From QHBQ01 sp038230695 (GTDB lineage Bacteria; Chloroflexota; Chloroflexia; QHBQ01), in assembly GCA_038230695.1 (NCBI GenBank), contig JBBRMT010000115.1:1-14016 (forward strand): DNA of 14,016 nucleotides, read 5' to 3'. Positions 1-6,849 of this stretch are shown here, piece by piece (the stretch's first letter is position 1; each line of letters begins with the position of its first letter). The notes beneath the pieces were generated by a model. The model was not told where the DNA came from and searched no databases. It worked only from the letters and a program-made list of their open reading frames with translations. The position numbers and the translations under genes were made by a program.

Positions 1-85
1 GTTCTGCAACATAGTCATTCTCATTCTTATCACTGGACAGCCTGATAAGTTTCAATCGCTCAAACGCGATAAGAGGTTCTGCAAC
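1..85 (-). CRISPR. Left CRISPR array, leader-proximal end (partial)
   Basis: Read on the minus strand there is one full 37-nt repeat (49-85), one 38-nt spacer (11-48), and the first 10 nt of the next repeat (1-10), cut by the window edge. The repeat begins GTTGCAGAACC and ends GCGATTGAAAC. It contains a small dyad, ATCGC-GTTTGA-GCGAT, and ends with ATTGAAAC, the typical 8-nt crRNA 5' handle of type I and III systems. It is identical to the repeats at 13885-13921 and 13957-13993. The array extends beyond the left edge, so spacer number is unknown. Confidence 0.93.
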
Positions 86-265
86 CCCTCGGGTTCATCT
101 GAACGTAGCGCCTGTGCTTGGCAGGCGCTTTTTGCGAGAGGGTCGCGGCTTGTTGCTATTATACAGCCATTTGGCGGCTTTGTCAACATCAAAATCCCTC
201 ATTTTGTGTTCAAATTGCTTTGCGAGAGGCTGTGCGTGGCCCCGCCACAGCTCCGCCTCTCGCGG
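86..265 (-). promoter_or_regulatory. Leader of the left CRISPR array
   Basis: This 180-bp segment lies between the cas2 stop codon and the first repeat. It matches the right leader (13705-13884) in inverted orientation, with 11 differences by my hand alignment. From distal to proximal (minus-strand sense) it holds a stem with arms GCGAGAGGC/GCCTCTCGC (255-263 and 222-230), an AT-rich stretch, a promoter (158-186), a hairpin with 8-bp arms AGCGCCTG/CAGGCGCT (107-129), and a GTTCA-TC-TGAAC dyad (93-104) just before the repeat. The leader should direct array transcription and spacer integration. The first differing bases lie mostly between the -35 and -10 boxes. Confidence 0.85.
158..186 (-). 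promoter_or_regulatory. Sigma-70-type promoter driving the left array
   Basis: On the minus strand TTGACA (186-181) and TATAAT (163-158) are separated by exactly 17 bp. This perfect consensus pair points toward the first repeat, about 70 nt downstream. The right leader has the same arrangement. Confidence 0.8.
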
Positions 266-268
266 CTT

Positions 269-652
269 TTATATCACGTAGCTGGTTTGCTCCACTGGTG
301 CTGGGATGCCCAACGTCTCGATCTTGCCCAGACAACCATCGCAGATGGTGTAGATGCGTACCCGGTCGGTTTCGGCGTTGAGGTGCTTGTCCAGCCGCGC
401 CCGCAGTTGTAGCATCTCCTTTTTGGTCAGGAAGCACTCGAACAGCGAGAACTCGGTCCACTGCCCAAAGCCCTTCAGCACTTTATGTACCCGCGTGCGC
501 CGCTTATCGTCGGAGATGTCATAAGCCACCACGTAGAAGGTGTTCTGCTTGCCGCTCCTTGCCCCTGGCTTCGCTTCGTTCACCTTGGCCCCCTTCTCCC
601 TATCCCTCTCCCCCGGCGGGAGAGGGGAACTAGCGCACCGCGAACGGCACAT
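269..652 (-). CDS. cas2: CRISPR-associated endonuclease Cas2
   Basis: Cas2 dimerises and bridges two Cas1 dimers in the spacer integration complex. The core starts with strand TFYVVAYDIS, whose Asp is the usual metal ligand position, continues with DKRRTRVHKVLKGFG and the SLFECFLT strand, and ends with VRIYTICDGCL, all typical of the family. The start is uncertain. The ATG at 652 has GAGGTG 7 nt upstream and overlaps cas1 by 23 nt, but its first 23 residues are mostly encoded by a REP-like palindrome (589-627). A GTG at 583 with a purine-rich AGGGAGAAGGGGG before it gives 104 residues, nearer the usual 90-100. In both cases there is an N-terminal extension before the normal beta-1 strand. It is the last gene of cas4-cas1-cas2, and its stop codon nearly touches the left leader. 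No T-rich terminator is visible. Confidence 0.93.
   Translation of the reverse strand: MCRSRCASSPLPPGERDREKGAKVNEAKPGARSGKQNTFYVVAYDISDDKRRTRVHKVLKGFGQWTEFSLFECFLTKKEMLQLRARLDKHLNAETDRVRIYTICDGCLGKIETLGIPAPVEQTSYVI
589..627 (-). repeat. REP-like palindromic element at the cas1/cas2 junction
   Basis: Read on the minus strand this is CCCCTCTCCC, a short loop, then GGGAGAGGG followed by a purine-rich tail (ATAGGGAGAAGGGGG). It begins directly after the cas1 stop codon and runs into the cas2 frame. A relative with the same arm order and tail occurs at 11843-11878. It looks like a dispersed short palindrome inserted between the two genes. It may supply the Shine-Dalgarno for the GTG start of cas2 and could form a stem-loop in the mRNA. 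Confidence 0.75.
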
Positions 653-1763
653 AATTGTCCACCTCGCCGGTTAGGTACTTACCTAGCAGCCGCGCCTGTA
701 GCTCGATGCAGCGGCGGTACGGCACCTTGTACTCGAAGGTCGGGTGGGTAATTACCTCCTGCATCCGCTCCTCGAACTTCTCCAGGAACAGCCGCCTGCC
801 TCGTTCGCTCATCTTCACGCTGTTTAGCTCCCGCTCAAAATCCTTCTCCTCCAGCATCCGATTGTTGAGCAGCCCCAGCACCACCGCATCTACGATCACT
901 GGCCTGAACTCCTCCAGCAGGTCGAGCGCCAGCGCCGGTTTGCCATAGCGCGACGAGTGCAGGTAGCCAATGTAGGGATCGAGGCCCACTGCCGCTACCG
1001 TGCTGGCGATTTGGGTGCCGAGGATAGTATAGCCATAACTCAGCATCGCATTCACTGGGTCGGTAGGCGGGCGACGCACTCGTTTGCTGAAGCCATGCGC
1101 CCAGCCGCACTTAATCAGCCTACTGAACACGCCAAAGTAGGCCGCACTGCCTGCCCCCTCGCAGCCAAGCAGCGGCCCTAGGCCATTCATCCGCCCGCTG
1201 GCAACCTCGCCTGGCTCAAGCTCAGGGTCGCGGTCAATCCCACTCTCCTCGATTGCCTCATCCACTAGCTTCAGGTTGGCATCCTCCGCCGCGCTGATAC
1301 AACGGCGCAGGCTCTCCACCTGCGCGGCAATCAGCTGGTCGGGGTTCTGGCGATGGTAGCGCATCAGGATGGTACGCATATTGCGTAGCTTGCCAACCAC
1401 CAAACGGCGGGCAATCGCAATGCGCCGTTCCGGGCTGGCATGGGCAGCGTGCTGGGCCAGGCGCAGCAGCGAGTTGCGGGTAAGCTGCGGGTTCAGGCTA
1501 CCCAAAAAGCGCCCATACCGGGTTAGATAAGTAACTGCCACCTTGGCATCAAGCAGCGCCGCCAGCGCGGGCGTAGTCATGGTAATGTCGCCCAACACCA
1601 CCACCTCTTCCACCTTCAGCATCGGCACTGTCATCTTGCGCTCCCGCTTGCCCTTGCCCCCAGCCTTATCGCCGCTTTCATCACGCTCCGGGATGTGGAC
1701 GATCAGGCAATCACCCTCGCGCCCCACCCACGCCTGCTGCTCAGTCAGGTATAGTATCGCCAT
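630..1763 (-). CDS. cas1: CRISPR-associated endonuclease/integrase Cas1
   Basis: Cas1 integrates prespacers at the leader-repeat junction together with Cas2. The 377-residue protein has the N-terminal beta domain (MAILYLTEQQAWV) and the alpha-helical catalytic domain. Visible active-site residues are E202 in LLGCEGAGSAAYF, H269 in YIGYLHSSRYG, and D281/E284 in LALDLLEEFRP. I chose the ATG at 1763 because GGAGG lies 6 nt upstream and the protein then begins at the family's normal first strand; the frame stays open 22 codons further upstream, without family similarity. Residues about 26-43 form a charged Gly/Lys/Arg-rich insertion not usual in the N-terminal domain. It lies between cas4 and cas2 and is about 98 nt downstream of cas4. 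Confidence 0.96.
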   Translation of the reverse strand: MAILYLTEQQAWVGREGDCLIVHIPERDESGDKAGGKGKRERKMTVPMLKVEEVVVLGDITMTTPALAALLDAKVAVTYLTRYGRFLGSLNPQLTRNSLLRLAQHAAHASPERRIAIARRLVVGKLRNMRTILMRYHRQNPDQLIAAQVESLRRCISAAEDANLKLVDEAIEESGIDRDPELEPGEVASGRMNGLGPLLGCEGAGSAAYFGVFSRLIKCGWAHGFSKRVRRPPTDPVNAMLSYGYTILGTQIASTVAAVGLDPYIGYLHSSRYGKPALALDLLEEFRPVIVDAVVLGLLNNRMLEEKDFERELNSVKMSERGRRLFLEKFEERMQEVITHPTFEYKVPYRRCIELQARLLGKYLTGEVDNYVPFAVR

Positions 1764-1777
1764 TGCAAGCCTCCAAT

Positions 1778-1811
1778 TGTAGAATGTAGAGTGTAGAAGG
1801 AAGAATGTAGC
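1778..1811. repeat. Low-complexity GTAGAATGTAGA-type repeat in the cas4-cas1 spacer
   Basis: On the plus strand the units GTAGAATGTAGA, GTGTAGAAGG and AAGAATGTAG form a degenerate tandem tract upstream of the cas1 start. Function is unknown. It fills much of the 98-bp gap between the cas4 stop and the cas1 start. Confidence 0.6.
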
Positions 1812-1847
1812 ATCCGGTGATTTGCCCATGCTACGCGCCGCACTTAT

Positions 1848-1872
1848 TCACTGATCACTGATCACTCATCAC
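1848..1872. repeat. 7-bp tandem repeat (TCACTGA) across the cas4 stop codon
   Basis: TCACTGA occurs twice, then TCACTCA and a partial TCAC, giving 3.6 units of a 7-bp tandem. The third unit carries the cas4 stop codon (1862-1864). Slippage here would alter the Cas4 C-terminus by only a few residues. Confidence 0.7.
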
Positions 1873-2506
1873 CCGCCCGCAGGGCAAGAACCTCGCGGGG
1901 CAGACAAATCGGCTCCAGCGAACAATCGCGGCACTTGCGCCGGTTGGTAATCGGCAGCGGCGGCGCGTTCAGGGTCGCCACCCGCCTTGCCTCCTCAGTC
2001 ATGGCTAGCGTGCGGCTACGCAGCGCCTCGTCAATCGCCACCTCGTCGCGTCGCGCCGAGCCGAAGTAGAATAGATAGCCCCGCCCAATGCTGCCCGCTG
2101 GCACATCCAGCCCCTCCTCCAACGCCAGCGCCTGGGCGCAAAGCTGGGTGTGGTCGTTCAGCCATTGCCCCATCTTACCCTTCTTATATTCTACCGGATA
2201 GAGCTTGCCCGCCCGCGCCATTGTCGGCAAATCGCCCGCCTCGCCTTCCACCTCCACCAGGTCGCAGTACCCCACCAGCCCCAGTTTGGGGGCGCACACG
2301 TAGACGCGGCGCAACTGGAGCTTGTCGTCCCTCGTGCTGTAGCCCGCCTGGTCAACCCGCTCGTGCAGTTGCTGCCCCTCCAGTACGTGTTCGTTCACCA
2401 CCATCTCGCCCAGGGTGAACTCGTAGTAAAAGCGGCGCGGACAATAAGCGTAGGCGTTGAGATAGGAAATCGGGATGTACTCCGGCGCACCCTGCGGTTC
2501 GTTCAC
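1862..2506 (-). CDS. cas4: CRISPR-associated exonuclease Cas4
   Basis: Cas4 is a RecB-like, iron-sulfur cluster nuclease that trims prespacers and helps set PAM and orientation. The 214-residue protein carries C22 in AYCPRRFYY and C192, C195 and C201 in KCRDCSLEPIC, the four expected cluster ligands. The RecB-type nuclease motifs are H48, D82 in GYCDLVE, E106 and K108 in YPVEYKKGK, and Q121/Q125 in the QLCAQA helix. The GTG start at 2506 is preceded by GGAGG at 6 nt spacing and fits the family's N-terminus. It is the first gene of the minus-strand adaptation operon, divergent from the regulator gene. The tandem 11-bp repeat 2518-2539 lies just upstream of its ribosome binding site. Confidence 0.96.
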   Translation of the reverse strand: MNEPQGAPEYIPISYLNAYAYCPRRFYYEFTLGEMVVNEHVLEGQQLHERVDQAGYSTRDDKLQLRRVYVCAPKLGLVGYCDLVEVEGEAGDLPTMARAGKLYPVEYKKGKMGQWLNDHTQLCAQALALEEGLDVPAGSIGRGYLFYFGSARRDEVAIDEALRSRTLAMTEEARRVATLNAPPLPITNRRKCRDCSLEPICLPREVLALRAGDE

Positions 2507-2517
2507 TATTCACCTCC

Positions 2518-2539
2518 AACCTTACCGGAACCTTACCGG
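2518..2539. promoter_or_regulatory. Tandem 11-bp repeat upstream of cas4, possible operator
   Basis: AACCTTACCGG is present twice, head to tail without a gap (2518-2528 and 2529-2539). One copy per helical turn places both on the same DNA face. It lies in the likely 5' untranslated region of cas4, just before its Shine-Dalgarno. The repeat is seen directly; the regulatory role is inference. Confidence 0.5.
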
Positions 2540-2563
2540 ATTCTGATTATTCGATGATGCCTC

Positions 2564-2592
2564 ATAAAATAGCCGCCAAATTGTTCGACCAA
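2564..2592 (-). promoter_or_regulatory. Possible promoter of cas4-cas1-cas2
   Basis: On the minus strand TTGGTC (2592-2587) and TTTTAT (2569-2564) are 17 bp apart, about 60 bp upstream of the cas4 GTG. Both boxes are imperfect matches to the sigma-70 consensus, so this is a weak call. Confidence 0.35.
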
Positions 2593-2607
2593 ACGGTGTA
2601 AAGATGC

Positions 2608-2637
2608 TTGACATCTCCCACTGCTGGGTAGTATCAT
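2608..2637 (+). promoter_or_regulatory. Likely promoter of the regulator-effector operon
   Basis: TTGACA (2608-2613) is followed after 18 bp by TATCAT (2632-2637), about 60 bp upstream of the regulator ATG. The -10 box lies inside the loop of a GCTGGG/CCCAGC dyad (2623-2653), a suitable place for repression. Confidence 0.55.
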
Positions 2638-2674
2638 CTAGCCGTAGCCCAGCTATGTAGCAACATACTTGCTA
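2623..2674. promoter_or_regulatory. Two dyad symmetries around the operon start, operator candidates
   Basis: GCTGGG (2623-2628) and CCCAGC (2648-2653) flank the -10 box. TAGCAA (2658-2663) and TTGCTA (2669-2674) form a second dyad with a 5-nt centre, between the -10 box and the regulator gene. WYL-domain regulators often bind their own promoters, so these are the natural sites to test. The role is inference. Confidence 0.45.
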
Positions 2675-2699
2675 GCATCCGATCCAGAAAGCCGTAATC

Positions 2700-3695
2700 A
2701 TGAGCAGCGACAGCATCACCGCCCACCAGGTCAACAATCAGCGCCGCCTATTAATCCTCAGCCTGTTGCACATCCGGCCCCACACCGAGGCCGAGTTGTA
2801 CGCTGCGTTGGTGGAGCGCGGTTCACTTGCCCCTGAATCATACGACCAGACCACGATCAGCCGCGCCCAACACGCGCAGTTTCGCCGCGATCTGGCCGCC
2901 CTACGCGCCATCGGCTGCGAGATAGACTGTGACCGTCGCACCCACATCTACACCTGGTGCAACTCGCCGTTCGGCCTGACGCTGGAACCAGCCCACCTCA
3001 GCGCCCTCAGCATCGTCCTCGACACCTTCGCCGACACCAGTATCCCCCACGCCGCCGACATCCGCGCCCTATTTGCCCGCCTGCTCGACCTGCTGCCCGA
3101 CGCGCAGCGCAAGGAGATTGCCAGCCGTCGCCGCGCCTTCACCATCAATTTGCGCGAACTCAGCAGCTACAGCGACACCGACCAGCACACTGCCGCGCAG
3201 ATTGAGAAAGCGATTACCCGTGGCGTGCGCTTGAACTTTGACTATCGCGCTTCCCGCGACGGCAAGCTGCGACAGCACGAAGTAGAGCCACTTAGACTGC
3301 AATATCGTGGCGGCCACGTTTACCTGTACGGCTGGCACATTCGCCGCAACAAGGAGCTACCTTACCGCCTCGATAGCATCGTTCCCGGCAGCGCACGGGC
3401 GGGTAACATTATGGCCCAGCACCAGCACAGCGGCCCGCAACCCGTCACCATCCGCTACCACCTCAGCGCGGCAATCGCCCGCAACGCAGTCAGCCAGCAC
3501 TTTGCCAACCAGCAGGTAGAGCGTCACCCCGACGGCTCCGCCACCATCACCGCCCAGACCGACGACCTGTTCGAGGCAAGGCGTATCCTGCTATCCTACG
3601 GCGACGGCTGCGTCGCGCTCGACCCGCCCGAGTGGGTGGCCGAGTTCTGCCAAATCGCCACTAATCTTTACCAAACCTATTGTAACCCGCAGTAG
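2700..3695 (+). CDS. WYL-domain transcriptional regulator
   Basis: This 331-residue protein has the layout of the DeoR/WYL regulator family. An N-terminal helix-turn-helix region covers about residues 10-90 (RRLLILSLL, then FRRDLAALRAIGCEI). The WYL domain covers about 165-232, with the core HVYLYGWH and PYRLDSIV. A C-terminal WCX-type extension covers about 247-325. WYL proteins bind nucleic-acid or nucleotide ligands and commonly sit beside CRISPR and other defence genes, where they repress or tune expression. It opens the effector operon, 78 nt before cas10d, and is divergent from cas4, so it could control both. Its Shine-Dalgarno is weak (AGAAAG about 7 nt upstream). The family call is firm; the target promoter is inference. 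Confidence 0.9.
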   Translation: MSSDSITAHQVNNQRRLLILSLLHIRPHTEAELYAALVERGSLAPESYDQTTISRAQHAQFRRDLAALRAIGCEIDCDRRTHIYTWCNSPFGLTLEPAHLSALSIVLDTFADTSIPHAADIRALFARLLDLLPDAQRKEIASRRRAFTINLRELSSYSDTDQHTAAQIEKAITRGVRLNFDYRASRDGKLRQHEVEPLRLQYRGGHVYLYGWHIRRNKELPYRLDSIVPGSARAGNIMAQHQHSGPQPVTIRYHLSAAIARNAVSQHFANQQVERHPDGSATITAQTDDLFEARRILLSYGDGCVALDPPEWVAEFCQIATNLYQTYCNPQ

Positions 3696-3709
3696 TGAGC
3701 AGGATTCTG

Positions 3710-3730
3710 CACATATGTGTTTGATACAAT
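3710..3730 (+). promoter_or_regulatory. Palindrome and -10-like box upstream of cas10d
   Basis: The perfect 10-bp palindrome CACATATGTG (3710-3719) is followed 5 nt later by TACAAT (3725-3730), about 44 bp before the cas10d ATG. No good -35 box precedes it, so if used the promoter may need an activator. The palindrome is certain; the promoter role is speculative. Confidence 0.35.
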
Positions 3731-3773
3731 CATCATGCAGGCAAAGCCAACGCACAGGAGGTGAACCAGAAAC

Positions 3774-6377
3774 ATGGCCGCACCAGAGACAGAACTTAGC
3801 TATCTCGGCATAAGCGCCGATGAGGATGGTGAGCGCAACCTACTCGCCGACTACTACGCCCAGGTCGCCGTCGGGCCGATGACCAGCTATCGCTACATCT
3901 TTCAGAGTGGCGGTAAAAAAGGCCAGAGCTACTACGCCCATGCGATGGATGGCATCAGTGTGCTGCACAAACTCCGCGCCGCTGGCGTGGTGGATATGAG
4001 CGAGCTTGAGGAGCAGATGCTACTCATCGCTTTCACCATCCATGACATCAACAAGATACCGCCATACGGCGGGCGTGATAGCAAGGAGAGCTACGCCAAA
4101 ATCGCTACCGTCGGCAATATCAGCAAGGAGCTTGAGCGGCTGCACATCGGGCTATTCATGGCAGACTGGCGCGACTACATCGAGGACATTCGCTTGCTTG
4201 CCCATCTGCACCAGCACGATAAGCAGCCGCTTGAAGACCTCGACCGGCGCAATCGCCCCTCCTATGTGCTGGACTACGATCGGTTGGTGCAGATGGGTAA
4301 GCTGATGTACGCTGCTGATAATATGGACCTCTCCCACACTCTAGCTGAAACAGACCACAAAGCCGCCTTCCTCCAATCGGTCAACGCCGTCGCCGAGCAA
4401 ACCTGGCGATGGGAGACACACCGGCTAGGCGAGAATCGAGGGCTACTCAGCAATATCATCCACAACTGCGTGGTCGCCTACCTGCGCGACCGACAGCCTG
4501 CCATCGTTGACCTGCTATATTACCCCGAAGGAGTTGCTTACCTGTTGCCCGAGGACGAGCAGTTTGGCTGGTCGGCTGTCGACACCGAGGCAGTCGCCCA
4601 GCGTGTTGCTCAGGCAGTAGCCGGTAAGCAGGGCGCGAGTATCAGCCAGTTCATCAAGGCCAGCCCTTCTGGCATCAAGGTTGACCGTGCCGCCATCGAG
4701 GGCGGGGCCAGTTATAGCGAGATCATGTACGAAATTCGCCGCATCGTGGAGCGCAAAAGCTATAAGGAAGAGTGGCACGCAGGTTACAGTGCGCGGCTGT
4801 ATGAGGACATCGCCGAGGCTGCCAAATCCAGCGCCACCGCCGCCTCAGCCACCGCGCTAATGGCTGGCCCTCAACCGATCGTGCCGCTATCGAAGGATGC
4901 GTTCCAGCGTGGCGAACTGGCGGCCGCCTATCGCAACTTGCTCGAAGGCCACCTCAAGGGGAATCTTGGCAAGCAAGCCCCCTGGCAGCACGTCTATGCC
5001 CTGCTTGGGTTGGCAACCGAGCAGCAGGCGCTGGCCGATCAGGTGGACCCCTACCGGCGCGGCTACTTCATCGCCCGCGACAATCCCACTGGCGACAACG
5101 TTGACACCCTGTTCGAGCGCTTGCTTGCTGATGTCGCTGCCCTCGCGGGTGAACATGAGGCCGCCCCGGCCGACAATCGCGATTTCGTCACCTATCTTGC
5201 TACCAACCTTGAAGTCGGCTCCGCTCATACACCACGTAACTTCAAGGCGCAACTTGAACGCTACGTCAAGGACGAACACCGCCAGTGCAGCAATTGCAGC
5301 TCCTCGCTACCAACCGAAACATGGGTGATCGCCAACGCGCCCAGCAGTATTGGGGTGCAGAACTTCAGCAATCGGCTGATGGGCGGCTCTTCACGCGAAC
5401 CTGCCCGCAACATCTGCCCACTCTGTCGCGCCCAGTTCATCCTACAGAAGCTGGCCTGGCCCAGCCATCGCGACAAGCATGGCGGCGAATACACCAGCTT
5501 CTACCTCCACCTTTATCCCTACTCCTTCTTCACCGCCAGTTACCTCGACGCAATGTGGGCGGCGCTGAAGGGAACGAGCCGGGAGGACAGCACTGCCTTC
5601 TTCCTTCAGGCGGGCAGCTACTTCCAGCGCTGGGGCGAGAAGTTCGATCTGGAACTGAACTACGGGCTGAAGCGGCAGGTTAAGGCCATGGATCAGGTTG
5701 ACCGTGGCGACTTCGCGGGCTATGCCACCAAGGTCAACGGCGTGGGTATCCCCAACTTCAGCGACGCAGTAGGCAACACCCCCACCCTGCCGCTCAACGC
5801 ACCGGGCAAGAACTATGGGCAACAATTCCTATTCGCCCTCACCCATGCGCTGATGGTCGCCGACTTTTTCGGCTGCCGTGTGGTGATGTCGCGCACGCCG
5901 GTGCCGCTGTTCACTGGCGAATACATGGACGATAACCGCCTCGCCTTCTTTGTTGATGGCACTCCGCGCAACCTGCGCTGGCTGCTGCCCACCGACGAGT
6001 ATCGCAGCCTGGAAACCTATCGTGACGACGAAGGTGGGCGCACGTATGAACAGCGCCGCGACAATTGGGGCAGTGAGCAGCCCGATTCCGGCAATCAGGC
6101 CGCGTTCGAGAACATCAGCAAGCGGCTGTGGGCGCTCTACCAACTGTCGCGCCAGCTTACCAGCACCGATGCCGACGAACTGCTGCTAGACCTCGCCACT
6201 GCTGCTGCCGACGACCCGCTAGCAATCTATCATATCGTAGACCGGGCGATCGAAAAGAAGGTTAAGAGTGGCGACAGCGGCAAGGGCAAGACCGCCAAAG
6301 CCAGCAACCCCGAACTACTCGCCACCAGCCTGAGCAAGCGCGTTGCCCCGCTGCTCGAGCAAATTGTAAAGGAGTAA
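3774..6377 (+). CDS. cas10d: Type I-D large subunit Cas10d (Csc3), HD nuclease, without small-subunit domain
   Basis: Cas10d is the I-D Cascade large subunit; it also supplies the HD nuclease that in other type I systems is part of Cas3. The 867-residue protein has an N-terminal HD domain with H56, H90-D91 in FTIHDINKIP, H144/H146 in LLAHLHQHD and D182 in AADNMD. A zinc finger follows, C505-x2-C508 and C548-x2-C551, and then the degenerate palm region; no GGDD is seen. The Lys/Gly-rich linker near 827-843 leads to a short C-terminus. In well-studied I-D proteins the C-terminal part is the helical Cas11d domain; here it is absent and found in the next ORF. AGGAGGTG 10 nt upstream supports the ATG at 3774. 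Confidence 0.95.
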   Translation: MAAPETELSYLGISADEDGERNLLADYYAQVAVGPMTSYRYIFQSGGKKGQSYYAHAMDGISVLHKLRAAGVVDMSELEEQMLLIAFTIHDINKIPPYGGRDSKESYAKIATVGNISKELERLHIGLFMADWRDYIEDIRLLAHLHQHDKQPLEDLDRRNRPSYVLDYDRLVQMGKLMYAADNMDLSHTLAETDHKAAFLQSVNAVAEQTWRWETHRLGENRGLLSNIIHNCVVAYLRDRQPAIVDLLYYPEGVAYLLPEDEQFGWSAVDTEAVAQRVAQAVAGKQGASISQFIKASPSGIKVDRAAIEGGASYSEIMYEIRRIVERKSYKEEWHAGYSARLYEDIAEAAKSSATAASATALMAGPQPIVPLSKDAFQRGELAAAYRNLLEGHLKGNLGKQAPWQHVYALLGLATEQQALADQVDPYRRGYFIARDNPTGDNVDTLFERLLADVAALAGEHEAAPADNRDFVTYLATNLEVGSAHTPRNFKAQLERYVKDEHRQCSNCSSSLPTETWVIANAPSSIGVQNFSNRLMGGSSREPARNICPLCRAQFILQKLAWPSHRDKHGGEYTSFYLHLYPYSFFTASYLDAMWAALKGTSREDSTAFFLQAGSYFQRWGEKFDLELNYGLKRQVKAMDQVDRGDFAGYATKVNGVGIPNFSDAVGNTPTLPLNAPGKNYGQQFLFALTHALMVADFFGCRVVMSRTPVPLFTGEYMDDNRLAFFVDGTPRNLRWLLPTDEYRSLETYRDDEGGRTYEQRRDNWGSEQPDSGNQAAFENISKRLWALYQLSRQLTSTDADELLLDLATAAADDPLAIYHIVDRAIEKKVKSGDSGKGKTAKASNPELLATSLSKRVAPLLEQIVKE
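6369..6374 (+). promoter_or_regulatory. Ribosome binding site of the separate small-subunit gene
   Basis: AAGGAG lies in the last codons of cas10d, abuts the stop codon TAA (6375-6377), and is 8 nt from the next ATG (6383). It implies independent or coupled initiation of the small subunit rather than read-through from the large one. Confidence 0.8.
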
Positions 6378-6382
6378 CACGT

Positions 6383-6823
6383 ATGAAGGCACTGAGGGAG
6401 ATGGCTCGTCTCGCAGCCGACAATCACATCATGGGCGGCTCGTTCAAACGCAACTCGCTGCTCAAGCCGCTCGACATTATCCTCGACAACCTGGAGCGCG
6501 AACCGAAAGAGGAGATGCGCGACGTGGTGCTAAACGGCTCGGCGGAGCAGATCTTCGAGCATATCCGCCGTATCAGCAAAAGCGAGTTCAAACCGGGTAA
6601 GGCCAAGCAGGATTTCATCAAGGAATACGTCAACATCTTCTTCGACGGCGTATTGCGTGAGGGCAATAGCAACGATGTCAACCGCTTGCTCCAGCGCGAG
6701 AAGCTGCTGCGAAGCGCCTACCTCATCTACTTCCGCGAGGCGCTACCGCATAAGGAGAAGCAACAGGCCGACATCGAGCAGGCCGAGGAAGTCGGTCAGA
6801 TGGCAATCGAGTTCGCGCAGTAA
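6383..6823 (+). CDS. Stand-alone small subunit, Cas11d-like
   Basis: This 146-residue, predicted all-helical protein lies directly after cas10d, 5 nt past its stop and in a different frame. Charged helices fill the sequence. Residues about 15-36 (GGSFKRNSLLKPLDIILDNL), 52-63 (SAEQIFEHIRRI) and 72-120 (GKAKQDFIKEYVNIFFDGV, then LLRSAYLIYFREAL) look to me like the C-terminal helical domain of full-length Cas10d. Length plus Cas10d gives 1013 residues, close to fused Cas10d proteins. In studied I-D systems this domain is also made alone from an internal start and lines the Cascade belly as Cas11d. Here it is an independent gene with its own AAGGAG. Position, size and resemblance support the call; it is based on memory of the family rather than an alignment. 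Confidence 0.78.
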   Translation: MKALREMARLAADNHIMGGSFKRNSLLKPLDIILDNLEREPKEEMRDVVLNGSAEQIFEHIRRISKSEFKPGKAKQDFIKEYVNIFFDGVLREGNSNDVNRLLQREKLLRSAYLIYFREALPHKEKQQADIEQAEEVGQMAIEFAQ

Positions 6824-6849
6824 TCACCAAAGCAAAGGAGAGCATCACC

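Larger units (their letters stand above)
49..265. repeat. Left arm of inverted leader-plus-repeat duplication
   Basis: The 217-bp unit made of one CRISPR repeat plus the leader is repeated in inverted orientation at 13705-13921. The two arms bracket all cas genes and the NERD-helicase gene. Similarity starts within a few bases of the cas2 stop codon and continues through the repeat, then ends at the spacers, which differ apart from a short core. Confidence 0.9.

Noticed and set aside
118..381. Plus-strand ORF starting MAGAFCERVAACCYY, similar to a minus-strand ORF at 13331-13852
   Set aside because: The similarity comes from the duplicated leader DNA read through on the same relative strand. 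Outside the leader the frames run antisense to cas2 and to the NERD-helicase and have no protein-like features.
1764..1829. 22-residue N-terminal extension of Cas1
   Set aside because: The sequence lies in a low-complexity repeat tract, has no family similarity, and the ATG at 1763 has a GGAGG at ideal spacing.
4887..5279. Long antisense and alternate-frame ORFs within cas10d, csc2 and csc1
   Set aside because: They overlap well-supported cas genes in high-G+C DNA and show no start signals or recognisable domains.
3774..6377. Reading this gene as a type III Cas10 with cyclase activity
   Set aside because: No GGDD motif is seen in the palm region, and the neighbours csc2, csc1 and cas3' are specific to subtype I-D.
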